Assembly (NCBI RefSeq): GCF_007741475.1
Contig: NZ_CP036261.1
Location: forward strand, 1,984,001-2,048,000
Origin: Rosistilla ulvae
Lineage (GTDB): Bacteria; Planctomycetota; Planctomycetia; Pirellulales; Pirellulaceae
Reading direction: 5' to 3'
DNA length: 64,000 nt
Below the pieces are notes generated by a model, which saw only the letters and a list, made by a program, of their open reading frames with translations, was not told the origin of the DNA and ran no database searches. Shown here one piece after another: positions 26,148-35,259 of this stretch (the stretch's first letter is position 1; the number at the start of each line of letters is the position of its first letter). The position numbers and the translations under genes were made by a program.

Positions 26148-27467
26148 CTAAGTCGCAGGTTGTTCGATTGGGATCGGTGGGGGGGCGAGAGTTTGGCGGC
26201 TGGCGCGGAGCGAAAAGTAGCATTGGCATCCGATCATGCAGAGCAGCGATACGAGGCCGACGGCGTAACAGGTGGGGCGGAAGAACGCCATGAAATCGCC
26301 TCCCGGTTGGAACGCGTTTTTGGTCAGCATCACGCCGACGTATCCGAGGTAGCCGATCGAATCGGCAAGGTACATCAAGTGGACGAGATTGCCGCGATCG
26401 CGCGTCATCGCAATCAATCGCTCAAAGATCGTGGTGTGCGTGGCGACGTAGGGAAGGTAGAGTCCGACGCCGATCAAGACCATAAACAGGAACGGCGAGA
26501 TCAGTCCGACGTGTTGCCCATAAGTCGACATCAGCAAGATCGCAAACCCGATCGAACAGGTTGCCAGGGCGAGTTTAAACCCGCGGTAGTTGTCGCTGAC
26601 CAGCATCGCCGCTCCGTTGGCTAGGGTGACGCCGAGGCCGACCCATAGTTCGGAGTAACTGAACAGCTCGGGAGTCGTTGCGACGCCTAGGCTCTCCCAG
26701 AGTTGTGGAGCAAAGTCGGAACGGACGCTGCGCACGATGGTGACTAACAAATACATCACCAACAGCGGCGTTAAACCCCAGGCGTAGCGCGAGAAGAAAG
26801 CGCGACGTTCTTGCGAAGTGAGTGGTGTCCGTTCGCTGCGGGCTTCGATATCGGCTTCGCTGGGGGGCGGGATCTGTCGCAGCATCCAGACAAAACCGAA
26901 CAGCGGGAGAAGGAACAGCGCGCCAGCGGACGCAGGCATCCAAAATCCCGGAACGCCCATATCCAGCAAGCCCTTGCCGACCGACTTGGTGACGCCATCG
27001 GAAAGGATAAAGCTGGTGCAAAGGATCGCCGCCAACGCTTCGGTTTGCTTGCGACCTTCCAGGAATCCAAGGACCAAGCCAAAGACCATTCCCAACGGCA
27101 AGCCGTTTAATACCAGGCAGATTAAGTTATACGGTGCCGGAACCAATCCGAATCCGATCAACGCGAGTTCGGCGAACAGGATCAAGCCGATGATGCTGAT
27201 CGCGCGGCGATTGGTCGGCAGTTCCGAAAGAACCTTGATCCCCAGAAACTTCGACACCATGTATCCGAACACCTGCGCCGCCACGGCAACTGTTTTATAG
27301 CCCCACCCCCATGCCGTGAGGTCGTCATAGTCGATCACGGTAAACGGTTTGCGGAAGGCATACATGCAGAAGTAGGTGCCGAAGGCGGCCATGCTGCCCC
27401 AAAGCATTGGTGACCAAGCCGCTGCGGATTGCCAGACGGTTGGATTGCTACGGGATGGTGTGTCCAT
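26148..27467 (-). CDS. DUF5690 family MFS-type transporter
   Basis: 439 residues from the ATG at 27467; an ATG ten codons upstream (27497) is equally in frame and cannot be excluded. About twelve hydrophobic helices in the major-facilitator arrangement, starting AFGTYFCMYAFRKPFTV, the recognised DUF5690 N-terminus, with a central acidic loop EADIEARSERTPLTSQERR between the two six-helix halves. Sugar-phosphate-antiporter-like MFS relatives suggest an organic anion or sugar substrate but nothing in the sequence defines it. Inner membrane. The gene is divergent from a flavoprotein gene and convergent with the LamG gene. Confidence 0.88.
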   Translation of the reverse strand: MDTPSRSNPTVWQSAAAWSPMLWGSMAAFGTYFCMYAFRKPFTVIDYDDLTAWGWGYKTVAVAAQVFGYMVSKFLGIKVLSELPTNRRAISIIGLILFAELALIGFGLVPAPYNLICLVLNGLPLGMVFGLVLGFLEGRKQTEALAAILCTSFILSDGVTKSVGKGLLDMGVPGFWMPASAGALFLLPLFGFVWMLRQIPPPSEADIEARSERTPLTSQERRAFFSRYAWGLTPLLVMYLLVTIVRSVRSDFAPQLWESLGVATTPELFSYSELWVGLGVTLANGAAMLVSDNYRGFKLALATCSIGFAILLMSTYGQHVGLISPFLFMVLIGVGLYLPYVATHTTIFERLIAMTRDRGNLVHLMYLADSIGYLGYVGVMLTKNAFQPGGDFMAFFRPTCYAVGLVSLLCMIGCQCYFSLRASRQTLAPPPIPIEQPAT

Positions 27468-27537
27468 GGATGAATCCGGTGGGATCTGAGGTGGCATGCA
27501 AGCGACAGCTATTAGATAACACGCGTCACCGCATCAT

Positions 27538-27759
27538 TCAAAGCTGCTTCACGAAATCCTCACAATTGGTGGGCTCGTGGTGCGAGCGGATTCGTTGTTT
27601 ACTAGCTTCCAAACCACCGCTGCCTGGATTCCGGACCAGTCCCTCTTGCACGAATCCAGCAACGGCATCGGCGGCATCGGGATACATTGTTTCGACATGA
27701 GTTCGCTGTGCCGCGCCCCGCGGCGCGGTTGCGTAGAGTGAAAAGACAGATCGTGGCAA
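27538..27759 (-). CDS. possible small hypothetical protein, weak call
   Basis: A 73-codon frame in the 323-base gap between two divergent genes. Its C-terminal 50 residues (from MYPDAADAVAGFVQEG to CEDFVKQL) have a plausible soluble-protein composition and could start at the internal ATG at 27612, but no good Shine-Dalgarno is visible and I recognise no family. It would sit just upstream of the transporter on the same strand. If not coding, the gap simply holds the two divergent promoters. Confidence 0.25.
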   Translation of the reverse strand: MPRSVFSLYATAPRGAAQRTHVETMYPDAADAVAGFVQEGLVRNPGSGGLEASKQRIRSHHEPTNCEDFVKQL

Positions 27760-27820
27760 CGGCGTCCGGAGTCAGCTCCACGATCGCTGTGCAGCAGAAG
27801 AGATCCGAGGGTAAAAAACG

Positions 27821-28972
27821 ATGACCAAAAAATGTGACGTCGCCGTGGTTGGTGCCGGGATTGTTGGACTGGCACACGCCTGGATGGCGGCAGCCCGCGG
27901 CAAGAAGGTGCTGTTGGTCGAACGATCTGCCGTAGCCAGTGGCGCATCGATCCGCAATTTTGGAATGGTCTGGCCGATCGGACAGCCTGCGGGAGAATTG
28001 CATCGGGTGGCAATGCGATCGCGAGAGCTATGGTTGGCGCTTGCCAAACAATCGGGCGTTTGGGCAAATGCCTGTGGATCGTTGCACCTGGCGCATCGCC
28101 CCGATGAATTGGCGGTGCTGGAGGAGTTTGTCGCTCAAAATCAAAACGGTGAGATCAATGTCCAGATGCTTACCGCCGACGAAACGCTTCGCCGCACCCC
28201 TGCTGCGAAGCCCGAAGGATTATTGGGATCGATGTGGAGCGACACCGAACTGTGCGTCAATCCGCCGCGCGCGATCGCCGCGATTCCGTCGTGGCTATCG
28301 AGCCGCTATGGCGTCGATTGCGAGTTCGCCACAACGGTCTGCGAACTGGCTGATGGAACGCTCCAATCCAGCGATGCAAGGCAATGGCAAGCGGATCGCG
28401 TTGTGGTCTGCAGCGGAATCGATTTCCAGACGCTGTTGCCTGAAGCGTTCGCCCAATCGCCGCTGAAGATTTGCAAGTTACACATGATGCGGACCGCCGC
28501 GCAAGCCGATGCGTGGCGGATCGGGCCTCACTTGGCCAGCGGTCTAACGTTGCGTCACTACAGTTCGTTTGCCGATTGCCCGTCGTTGGCGGCACTGCAG
28601 CAACGGGTCCGAGAGGAAACGCCCGAACTGGACCGGTTTGGCATCCACGTGATGGCTTCGCAAAACGAACTCGGCCAGGTGGTTCTAGGTGATTCACACC
28701 AGTACGACGCCGACATCAGCCCCTTCGACCGTTCGGAGATCGACGAACTGATCCTTCGCGAATTGCGACGGCAATTTGTCTTGCCCGACTGGAAGATCGA
28801 GGCTCGCTGGCACGGCATCTATGCAAAACATCCCGATCGCGAGATGTTGGAGATCGAAGCGCGGGATCGCGTTCATGTCTGCGTTGCTCCGGGCGGAGCG
28901 GGGATGACGATGTCGTTTGGCGTCGCCGATCGCTTCTGGAACCGAATCACCGGGCAAGCTGCATCGCTGTAG
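27821..28972 (+). CDS. FAD-dependent oxidoreductase, TIGR03364-like (DAO family)
   Basis: 383 residues. N-terminal FAD-binding Rossmann motif VAVVGAGIVGLAHAWMAAARG followed by the acidic LLVERS, then the distinctive ASGASIRNFGMVWPIGQPAGE block of the TIGR03364 subgroup of the D-amino-acid/glycine oxidase family. The C-terminus carries the second FAD contact VCVAPGGAGMTMSFGVAD. Members often lie with phosphonate catabolism genes and oxidise amines such as N-methylated aminoethylphosphonate; here no phosphonate gene is visible, so substrate is open. Divergent from the transporter gene. Confidence 0.88.
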   Translation: MTKKCDVAVVGAGIVGLAHAWMAAARGKKVLLVERSAVASGASIRNFGMVWPIGQPAGELHRVAMRSRELWLALAKQSGVWANACGSLHLAHRPDELAVLEEFVAQNQNGEINVQMLTADETLRRTPAAKPEGLLGSMWSDTELCVNPPRAIAAIPSWLSSRYGVDCEFATTVCELADGTLQSSDARQWQADRVVVCSGIDFQTLLPEAFAQSPLKICKLHMMRTAAQADAWRIGPHLASGLTLRHYSSFADCPSLAALQQRVREETPELDRFGIHVMASQNELGQVVLGDSHQYDADISPFDRSEIDELILRELRRQFVLPDWKIEARWHGIYAKHPDREMLEIEARDRVHVCVAPGGAGMTMSFGVADRFWNRITGQAASL

Positions 28973-29026
28973 ATCGCCCACGGTCTTCAGGTCGCGGCCG
29001 GGCGTTCCGGGAATGCTCCGTCTGCA

Positions 29027-29680
29027 TCACTCGCCGGCCTTCGACACTCGCTCGAGTTCATCGATATCGGCTCCCGCAATGCTGGCCAAGTGCTGAGTGA
29101 TCTTCGGTGCGGGCCAGTCCCACCAAGCGATTGTTGTCAGTCGATCCGCGTCGGGGTCGGCAAACCGGCATCGGATCTCGCGGGCTGGGTTGCCGCCGAC
29201 GATCGTGTAAGCGGGGACATCGGAAGTGACCACCGACTTCGCGGCGATGATCGCACCGTTGCCGATCTTCACGCCCGGCATGATCGTCGCTTCGTATCCA
29301 ATCCAGACATCGTTTTCGACGACGGTATCACCTTTGTGTGGCAGCGAGCCCACGGCGGGCGCGTTGGACTCCCAGCCTTTGCCAAAGATCCAAAAGGGAT
29401 ACGTACTGACGCCAGCCATCGGATGGTTGGCTCCATTCATGATGAACTTGACGCCGCGGCCGATCGCACAGAACTTGCCGATCGTCAGCTTGTCGCCGAT
29501 GAAGGGAAAGTGATACAGCACATTGTCGATGAATCGCTCGGGGCCCGCGGGATCGTCGTAGTAGGTGTAGTCACCGACGATGATGTTTTCGACTTCCGCC
29601 GCCGCAAGAATCGGCTTGAGGTAGCCGACTTGAGGAAAGCCAGCCAGCGGATGTTGGGTGTGGGGATCGGGACCGTGCAT
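29027..29680 (-). CDS. hexapeptide-repeat xenobiotic acyltransferase (Vat/CatB-like)
   Basis: 217 residues from the ATG at 29680 ([15 protein letters not shown]), chosen as the family N-terminus; the frame extends 18 codons. Left-handed beta-helix with repeats such as [40 protein letters not shown] and [14 protein letters not shown], ending [14 protein letters not shown]. The GANHPM loop contains the catalytic-type His of streptogramin and chloramphenicol acetyltransferases, and [13 protein letters not shown] at the N-terminus is typical of the XAT class. Chromosomal members often have unknown physiological substrates, so a resistance function should not be assumed. Convergent with the flavoprotein gene. 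Confidence 0.88.
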   Translation of the reverse strand: MHGPDPHTQHPLAGFPQVGYLKPILAAAEVENIIVGDYTYYDDPAGPERFIDNVLYHFPFIGDKLTIGKFCAIGRGVKFIMNGANHPMAGVSTYPFWIFGKGWESNAPAVGSLPHKGDTVVENDVWIGYEATIMPGVKIGNGAIIAAKSVVTSDVPAYTIVGGNPAREIRCRFADPDADRLTTIAWWDWPAPKITQHLASIAGADIDELERVSKAGE

Positions 29681-29829
29681 GCGATTCTCTTGGGGAGCGT
29701 ACGTACGTGGGCAATGTACGCAACCCGCATGCAAATTGGAAGCGGCGTGATGTAGGCACCGATTGGACGCTTGCGACCGATCGATTCGATACCGGCGCAG
29801 GGATGGAGGACCGAGACTTTAAAAGAGGC

Positions 29830-31416
29830 TTAGCTGCTTGGGTGTTGAGAACTCTCTTTGATCGCAACGTTCAGTCGATCCACACTGACGCTTGTCGATC
29901 CCGCATCGCGTGCATCGCTGATCAAATCTTTGACCGAATCGAGCAGCGATTCCTCGGCGGTGGAGTTGTTCGGTTCTGCCACTGCGTCGATTTCCTGGAC
30001 GGTCGATTCCAGGCGATCAAATCGCGCGACCTGATTGCGTCCGTTTCGCTTGGCAGCGTAGAGCGACTGGTCGGCTTGTTCGAGCATCTGTTCAGCAGAC
30101 TCCGCTCCCAGGTCGCCGCTGGAACAGCCGAGGCTGGCCGTGACGCTCAATTGCGGAAACTGAAGCGCTTCGATCGCCGCGCGGTAGCGTTCGCCGGCAC
30201 ACGCGGCCCCCTCGATATCGCTGTGTTGCAGCAGGACACAAAACTCTTCGCCGCCGTAGCGGCAAACGTAATCGGAATCGCGGGCGGTATCCAGCAACGC
30301 CGCCGAAACGCTTTTGAGCACATCGTCTCCTACGGCGTGCCCAAACGAATCGTTGATTCCCTTGAAGTGATCGACGTCGACCATCAGGCAGCTGATGGAG
30401 TGCTTGCACCGTATCGCCGAGTTCCATGCCTCTTCCAAGTACTCGAAAAAGGAACGGCGATTCAGACAGGACGTCATCGGATCGCGGGTCGCCAGGAAAC
30501 GCAGTTGCTCGTTTTGCTCTTCCAGCACCGAGACATCATCCAAGCTCAACAGCATCCCTTTGCATTCACCCTGCTTGTTCAAGATCCGGCTGGCGTTGGG
30601 CTTCAGCGTCCGCCGGCACGTCTCCGATTTTCGCAGCTTGATGTTATCAAAGATCTTCGGATCCACCCCGTTCAGCTCGCTCAACAACTCGCTCAACGGA
30701 CGTTCGTCCTGCGTGTCCCAGGGGAACCAATCGATGTTTTTGCCTTGGCATTCGTCGACGGTGCAGCCGATCATGTCGGCAAATTGCTGGTTCGCGAGGT
30801 TGATGCGATACTTTTCATCGAGCACCACCACGCCTTCGGCCATGGTATCCAGGGCCGATCGGACGCGTTCGGGAACCGCTTGGTTGGGATCGAGTTGATT
30901 GAAGCAACGGCGCAGCAGCAGTTGGAAACCGACCAGGCAGCCAAGCGTGGTCAGAACCGTCAGCTTGACCGAGGGCAGAGCGAGGAACCCCAGTAGCCCC
31001 GTTGCGGTTGGCGACTGAAAGCAGACTTCGATCTGCCCCCACGCCCGGTCGCCTTGCATCACAGGGACCTGGATGCACGTGCTCGACGAAGCCTCGCCAT
31101 CGCGTCGGCTCCAATTTGCTTGATGCCCTTGCGATGCAAACGCCAGCGATCCATCGGCCTTTCGGCAGGCAGCGGAGAGGACGTCATCGTTTCGGGCGGT
31201 GAGTGCGCGCAAGGCGACTTCGATCGCCGCTTGGTCATCGCGCGACGCAAATTGAGAACAGCTGACGGCGATCACTTCGCATAATTGTGTCCGCGCTTGA
31301 ATTTGCTGTGACGATCCGTCGTCCAGTAGCCCCGTCATGCGTAGGGTCAGCAGGACGGTTGCGGTCCACATCGCCATCGCAAATGCAATCCGGGTTGTTG
31401 TGCCAAATCGTTTCAT
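29830..31416 (-). CDS. membrane-anchored diguanylate cyclase with PAS domain
   Basis: 528 residues. Transmembrane helix at about 10-30, periplasmic sensor region to about 145, second hydrophobic helix (LGFLALPSVKLTVLTTLGCLVGF), PAS domain about 190-310 (LDTMAEGVVVLDEKYRINLANQ), and GGDEF domain about 330-480 with an intact GGEEF active site (CRYGGEEFCVLL). An RxxD product-inhibition site (RDSD) lies exactly five residues before it. Predicted to make cyclic di-GMP under feedback control. The last 40 residues are a short tail of unknown role. It starts 45 bases after the 956-residue surface protein and is likely in the same transcript, linking c-di-GMP to surface properties. Confidence 0.95.
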   Translation of the reverse strand: MKRFGTTTRIAFAMAMWTATVLLTLRMTGLLDDGSSQQIQARTQLCEVIAVSCSQFASRDDQAAIEVALRALTARNDDVLSAACRKADGSLAFASQGHQANWSRRDGEASSSTCIQVPVMQGDRAWGQIEVCFQSPTATGLLGFLALPSVKLTVLTTLGCLVGFQLLLRRCFNQLDPNQAVPERVRSALDTMAEGVVVLDEKYRINLANQQFADMIGCTVDECQGKNIDWFPWDTQDERPLSELLSELNGVDPKIFDNIKLRKSETCRRTLKPNASRILNKQGECKGMLLSLDDVSVLEEQNEQLRFLATRDPMTSCLNRRSFFEYLEEAWNSAIRCKHSISCLMVDVDHFKGINDSFGHAVGDDVLKSVSAALLDTARDSDYVCRYGGEEFCVLLQHSDIEGAACAGERYRAAIEALQFPQLSVTASLGCSSGDLGAESAEQMLEQADQSLYAAKRNGRNQVARFDRLESTVQEIDAVAEPNNSTAEESLLDSVKDLISDARDAGSTSVSVDRLNVAIKESSQHPSS

Positions 31417-31461
31417 GTTTAGGGGCTTTTAGAATCGAGGTGAAACGGGGGAAGCGACGAT

Positions 31462-34332
31462 TTACTGCAAGGGTCCAACGGGGTCTTGAACACTTGCAAT
31501 ATCCAACAGCGTTTCGCTGTCGCCACTGGAATCCATCGCAACGCGATTCCAGCTTTCAGAAAGGACGGGCAGCGGATCAAACGACACCCAAATTGGCATC
31601 GACGACATCAACTTGGTCAACAGCACGCTGCCACGCAGCAACCAGGCGACTTGAGCGATCGACATGCCCGTTGCCAACACGACTGCAGATCCGGCAACCA
31701 GTTCAATCGATTCAGCATCCTCCACCACTTCCTGCTGCACGGTATCGATCTGTGCGAACAACTGCTGGCTGTCGAATGCCGTCGACATGTCGAGCATTGA
31801 GCTGGTGAAGGGCATGGAGACCGGGGCGATCGGTAGGAATTCGGGGGGCGGTGCTGGAGGAGCTTTGGGAATAAGGATGGGGGCGACGGCGGGAGCGGTC
31901 TGGCCGCTGATGCGATACAGCGTCCGCGCCGATGCAACAGGATTGTTGTGCGAAGCGATCGCCGCTGCTTGGGGCTGGATCGGATGGGCTGGCTGCAGCG
32001 GAACGAAATTTGGCACCACCAACGGATCGGCAAGCCCCACGTCGTCTATCGCTGCAGTGAAGTCGGGGCCCGCGACACCGGCGGCCAACGTTGGTTGTGT
32101 TTCCGACTTCAGTGCGTCGGTCGGTTTCGCTTTACTTTCGGATGCTCGGCTCTTTGCTTCGTTCGAAGCCTGTTTGCTTTGAACCACGCGGGCCGGTTCA
32201 TTCATGTTTCGGATCGATCTTTCCATTCCCTGCATCACGCCTTGCAACTCCATCCCCATCGCCGTCTCCAGTTCGACAGCGACCGCATTCATGGCCGCTT
32301 GCATCACGTCCACGCTGCGGAGCCCGGTTGGCATGTTGGCTTGTGCTGCAGCCAGAGGTGGCGGCTTGGTCGAGAAAATATTGAAATTCGCCTGCGCCAT
32401 CGACGCCTGGAATTCCAAGTTTGGCTCTGGAGCGTCGTTGCCATCCGCTTCCTGGGATGGTTCTTCAGCAGCTTCGACCCACTGTTCGATGTCCAGAAAC
32501 AGATCATCGAAGACCAGGTATTCGACGTCGATCAACAGTTGTTCCGTGCCGGTTTGCATGTGAATCAACCGAACGGCTTTACCGAGGTCCGTTGTGTCGA
32601 GCAGGAATTCTTCGCGATCACCCGCGGCGACGAAGGTGTCTTCGCCGTCGCGACCATCGACAACGTAAGCGGAATTGTATTGCTCGATTGTGTCGTCCGT
32701 TGGCGTTCCGATCGTGATCGCCCACGACGCCAGCGGCGGCTGCAAAGTGTCGGGCGTTAACAAGTCGGCGGTCAGCGTGATGGTGGGAAGTGGTTCGATC
32801 GAAAGGATCCGCAGATCGTCGAGATCGTTTATCGAGACGGTCCACGATGTCGGTGATGTGCGCACGCCGTGGCTGAGCGCCGCCTCGGCGGGAACTCCTG
32901 TGATGCTCAATGAATCGGCTTCGGCCAGGGAAACGAAGCTGTCGAATGCGATGTTCACGCGAGCTGATTCCATGCTCACGGTTCGCGAGAGGATCGCCGG
33001 GGACGTTTGGTCTGCCGCGGTGCCGATCCAATATGTTGCGATGCCGCCGTTGGCCAGCCCAACCATCGATCCTGCAGGTTCGCCATGCAACGCCGTTTGG
33101 TTCATCACGATGGGATCGGCGATCGGTTCTGCGTCGTCGTTAAATTGTTCGACAACGAACTCAGGATCGGACTCCGATTCGCCACGAAAGTAACCTATCG
33201 CAAATCCGCCGCCAGCGAGTTTGGTCAGCGCAACCGGAGCGGCACCGATGTCGGCGCTTGCGTCCAACGCGTGTTCGGAGATCAAGTTCCCCGTGGCGTC
33301 GACAACGATTATCGCGGGATACGATTGCGGCTCGCTCCATCGCGTCCCTGCCAGGACCCATCGTCCATCGTCCAACGCGGCGAGTTCAGGTGTCGGCGAA
33401 AAGCTGTCGCTGGTGATTTCAAAGGGATCGTTGGCCCAGGTTCCGTCGGCTTCCAGGACGCCTAAAAATTGCTGTTCAGACTGTTCGGTTGGATCTGTCG
33501 ACCACTCGGTCCACGAGATTCCAAACTCATCACCAGAATGTGATATCCATTGCAGGTCATCGATCTGTGACGTGGGGGATGTCGAAGCGATCGTCATCGG
33601 TTGGCCGGTAATCTGGCCATCCAGATCAAAACGTTGAGCCTGGATGGTTGTTGCTTCGTTCTCATTCCAGGCGAGCATCCAGCCGCCGTCCTCGACTGCA
33701 ACCAGGTCGATCTCGAAGCTGGCCGGCGTGGTCGTGACGGCAAAGTCGATCCGCGGTCCTCGAAGCGAATTGGAAGCGTCGAGTTGTTGTAAATGGATCG
33801 CGGTCGAATCGGTCCACGCGACGACGGAATTCCCCGTTTGGAGCGCTGCCAATGCAACGCGAATTTTGCTTTCGGGGGACCGCAAATCGCCCGAGGCAAA
33901 GAGTGCGACAGCCGTTGGCAGGTCGCCGGGGGAGCCATCGGGCTGAGTTCGACGCACAAATAGCCCGTCGTTCCCTGCGATGTCGCCTGCAAAAGCCAAC
34001 ATGTGGCTGCCGTCGGCAAACGCAGCTGAATCCGCTTCGGAGTTCTCGGATGAACCGATGCCAGCGACTGTTGTTTCGGGGGAATCGATGCCGTCGATTG
34101 GCGCTTCGAGTGTCAGCTTCATGCCAAGGAGTCGCTCGGTGAGGTTGCCCTCCACTGAATCGCTCAGCCCTGCGTGGGGAAGCTGCTCGCCGACCAATAC
34201 GGAGTCCTGTTCCCAGAAGCCTGTTTCCGCTGCGGCTGTGTCGAACGGGAAGCGATGTTCCAGTCGTTCAATGCCCAGTGCCGGACGCAAGCGCGGCGAG
34301 GTGCTTCGCGACGGGAGGGTTCTTGAGGACAT
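31462..34332 (-). CDS. large surface protein with LEPR-like N-terminus and planctomycete C-terminal anchor-like domain
   Basis: 956 residues. Near the N-terminus, ALGIERLEHRFPFDTA matches the planctomycete LEPR-type sorting-like motif (consensus near LExLExR) found in giant surface proteins. Residues about 80-480 read as repeated WxLAWxE, DDGRWVLAGTRW and GGFAIGYFRGE units, suggesting a beta-propeller-like array of 60-70 residue repeats. The C-terminal 130 residues include a hydrophobic stretch (VLATGMSIAQVAWLLRG) and MPIWVSFDPLPVL, a block seen at the ends of planctomycete cadherin-like proteins. Likely exported and membrane or cell-surface anchored. No enzymatic motif. Precedes the diguanylate cyclase. 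Confidence 0.82.
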   Translation of the reverse strand: MSSRTLPSRSTSPRLRPALGIERLEHRFPFDTAAAETGFWEQDSVLVGEQLPHAGLSDSVEGNLTERLLGMKLTLEAPIDGIDSPETTVAGIGSSENSEADSAAFADGSHMLAFAGDIAGNDGLFVRRTQPDGSPGDLPTAVALFASGDLRSPESKIRVALAALQTGNSVVAWTDSTAIHLQQLDASNSLRGPRIDFAVTTTPASFEIDLVAVEDGGWMLAWNENEATTIQAQRFDLDGQITGQPMTIASTSPTSQIDDLQWISHSGDEFGISWTEWSTDPTEQSEQQFLGVLEADGTWANDPFEITSDSFSPTPELAALDDGRWVLAGTRWSEPQSYPAIIVVDATGNLISEHALDASADIGAAPVALTKLAGGGFAIGYFRGESESDPEFVVEQFNDDAEPIADPIVMNQTALHGEPAGSMVGLANGGIATYWIGTAADQTSPAILSRTVSMESARVNIAFDSFVSLAEADSLSITGVPAEAALSHGVRTSPTSWTVSINDLDDLRILSIEPLPTITLTADLLTPDTLQPPLASWAITIGTPTDDTIEQYNSAYVVDGRDGEDTFVAAGDREEFLLDTTDLGKAVRLIHMQTGTEQLLIDVEYLVFDDLFLDIEQWVEAAEEPSQEADGNDAPEPNLEFQASMAQANFNIFSTKPPPLAAAQANMPTGLRSVDVMQAAMNAVAVELETAMGMELQGVMQGMERSIRNMNEPARVVQSKQASNEAKSRASESKAKPTDALKSETQPTLAAGVAGPDFTAAIDDVGLADPLVVPNFVPLQPAHPIQPQAAAIASHNNPVASARTLYRISGQTAPAVAPILIPKAPPAPPPEFLPIAPVSMPFTSSMLDMSTAFDSQQLFAQIDTVQQEVVEDAESIELVAGSAVVLATGMSIAQVAWLLRGSVLLTKLMSSMPIWVSFDPLPVLSESWNRVAMDSSGDSETLLDIASVQDPVGPLQ

Positions 34333-34691
34333 CAGTTTCAGCGTATGGGAAGCGTCGGGAGCGCGTCGCCCAAAACATTCAGCAGCGGGATGCGACGCGG
34401 AGTGGGTCCGACATCGAAAACATAGCTCTACTGACGTCCCCTCCGTCGTGCTTCAGGACTGGTTTCGCGGACAACTCTTTCGCCTGCCCGAGGTGCATAA
34501 TCATTAGCAGGATCGTTGGGGATTTTCGGATCAGTCGAGCACACCTACCTTAAGAGGGTATGCGGCAAGCAAGGGTTGCTTGTTGTGCATGTCAGATCGA
34601 AGGGGGCCGTCGCGCGGTAGCAATGCGGTTGCCACGGCGTTTCGGATCGAAATCGGCGAGACTGCAGGCAACCGATTTGCAATCGCGCACG
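34333..34691. other. intergenic region upstream of the 956-residue protein gene
   Basis: This 359-base stretch lies between the surface-protein start and the rpsI terminator and should carry the promoter of the surface protein. Near 34550 an interrupted dyad (TACCTTAAGAGGGTA) is visible. A plus-strand frame of 175 codons (33980-34507) mostly overlaps the surface gene and is a shadow. Nothing else is supported. Confidence 0.4.
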
Positions 34692-34730
34692 AAAAAAGCC
34701 CGCCGCTCGATTGCCGAGCGGACGGGCTTT
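34692..34730 (-). terminator. Rho-independent terminator of the rplM-rpsI operon
   Basis: AAAGCCCG (34695-34702) pairs with CGGGCTTT (34723-34730), continued by CCGCTCG (34703-34709) with CGAGCGG (34715-34721), one bulged A and a five-base loop. On the minus strand the stem is followed by TTTTTT (complement of 34692-34697). It lies about 30 bases beyond the rpsI stop. One of the clearest regulatory structures in the window. Confidence 0.93.
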
Positions 34731-34760
34731 GTTGTTTGCAGAATTGCAGTCGTCGAGCGA

Positions 34761-35174
34761 TTAACGCTTCGAGAACTGAACGCCACGACGAGCACCACGC
34801 AGACCTGGCTTCTTACGTTCCTTCATACGCGAATCTCGCGTCAGGAAGTCGCCATCGCGGAGCGTGTGGAAATGCTCTTCGTTGAAGCTGACCAAAGCAC
34901 GGGCCAAGCCCATGCGAACTGCGCCAGCTTGTCCGGTCGTTCCGCCACCATGAACGCGAACCAAGACATCGACCGCCTCTCGCGCCGAGCAGGCGTCGAG
35001 GGTTTGGACGATCGCTTCACGATCTTGATCGTTCACGAAATAAGCTTCGAGCGGTTTGCGATTGATCGTTACCTTGCCGCTGCCAGCACGTACACGTACG
35101 CGGGCGATCGAGGATTTGCGGCGACCTGTTCCAAGTGCATCGCCGTTGATCTTGTCTTTCTTTACTGCAACCAT
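34761..35174 (-). CDS. rpsI: 30S ribosomal protein S9
   Basis: 137 residues, typical length for S9. GTGRRKSSIARVRVRAGSG near the N-terminus, VRVHGGGTTGQAGAVRMGLARAL in the middle, and the conserved C-terminal DSRMKERKKPGLRGARRGVQFSKR whose final Lys-Arg reaches the ribosomal P site. Second gene of the conserved rplM-rpsI pair, 85 bases after rplM, and followed by a strong terminator. Confidence 0.99.
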   Translation of the reverse strand: MVAVKKDKINGDALGTGRRKSSIARVRVRAGSGKVTINRKPLEAYFVNDQDREAIVQTLDACSAREAVDVLVRVHGGGTTGQAGAVRMGLARALVSFNEEHFHTLRDGDFLTRDSRMKERKKPGLRGARRGVQFSKR

Positions 35175-35259
35175 AACTCAGAATTTCGTGGGATGAAGCG
35201 TTGCCGCGTCAGCGGCGTCCGTGGGGAATTAATAAACCGTAAGCAGGGATCGTTCCGGC

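Noticed and set aside
29027-29680. Streptogramin or chloramphenicol resistance gene
   Set aside because: The fold fits, but chromosomal XAT proteins commonly have other substrates and nothing here shows resistance.
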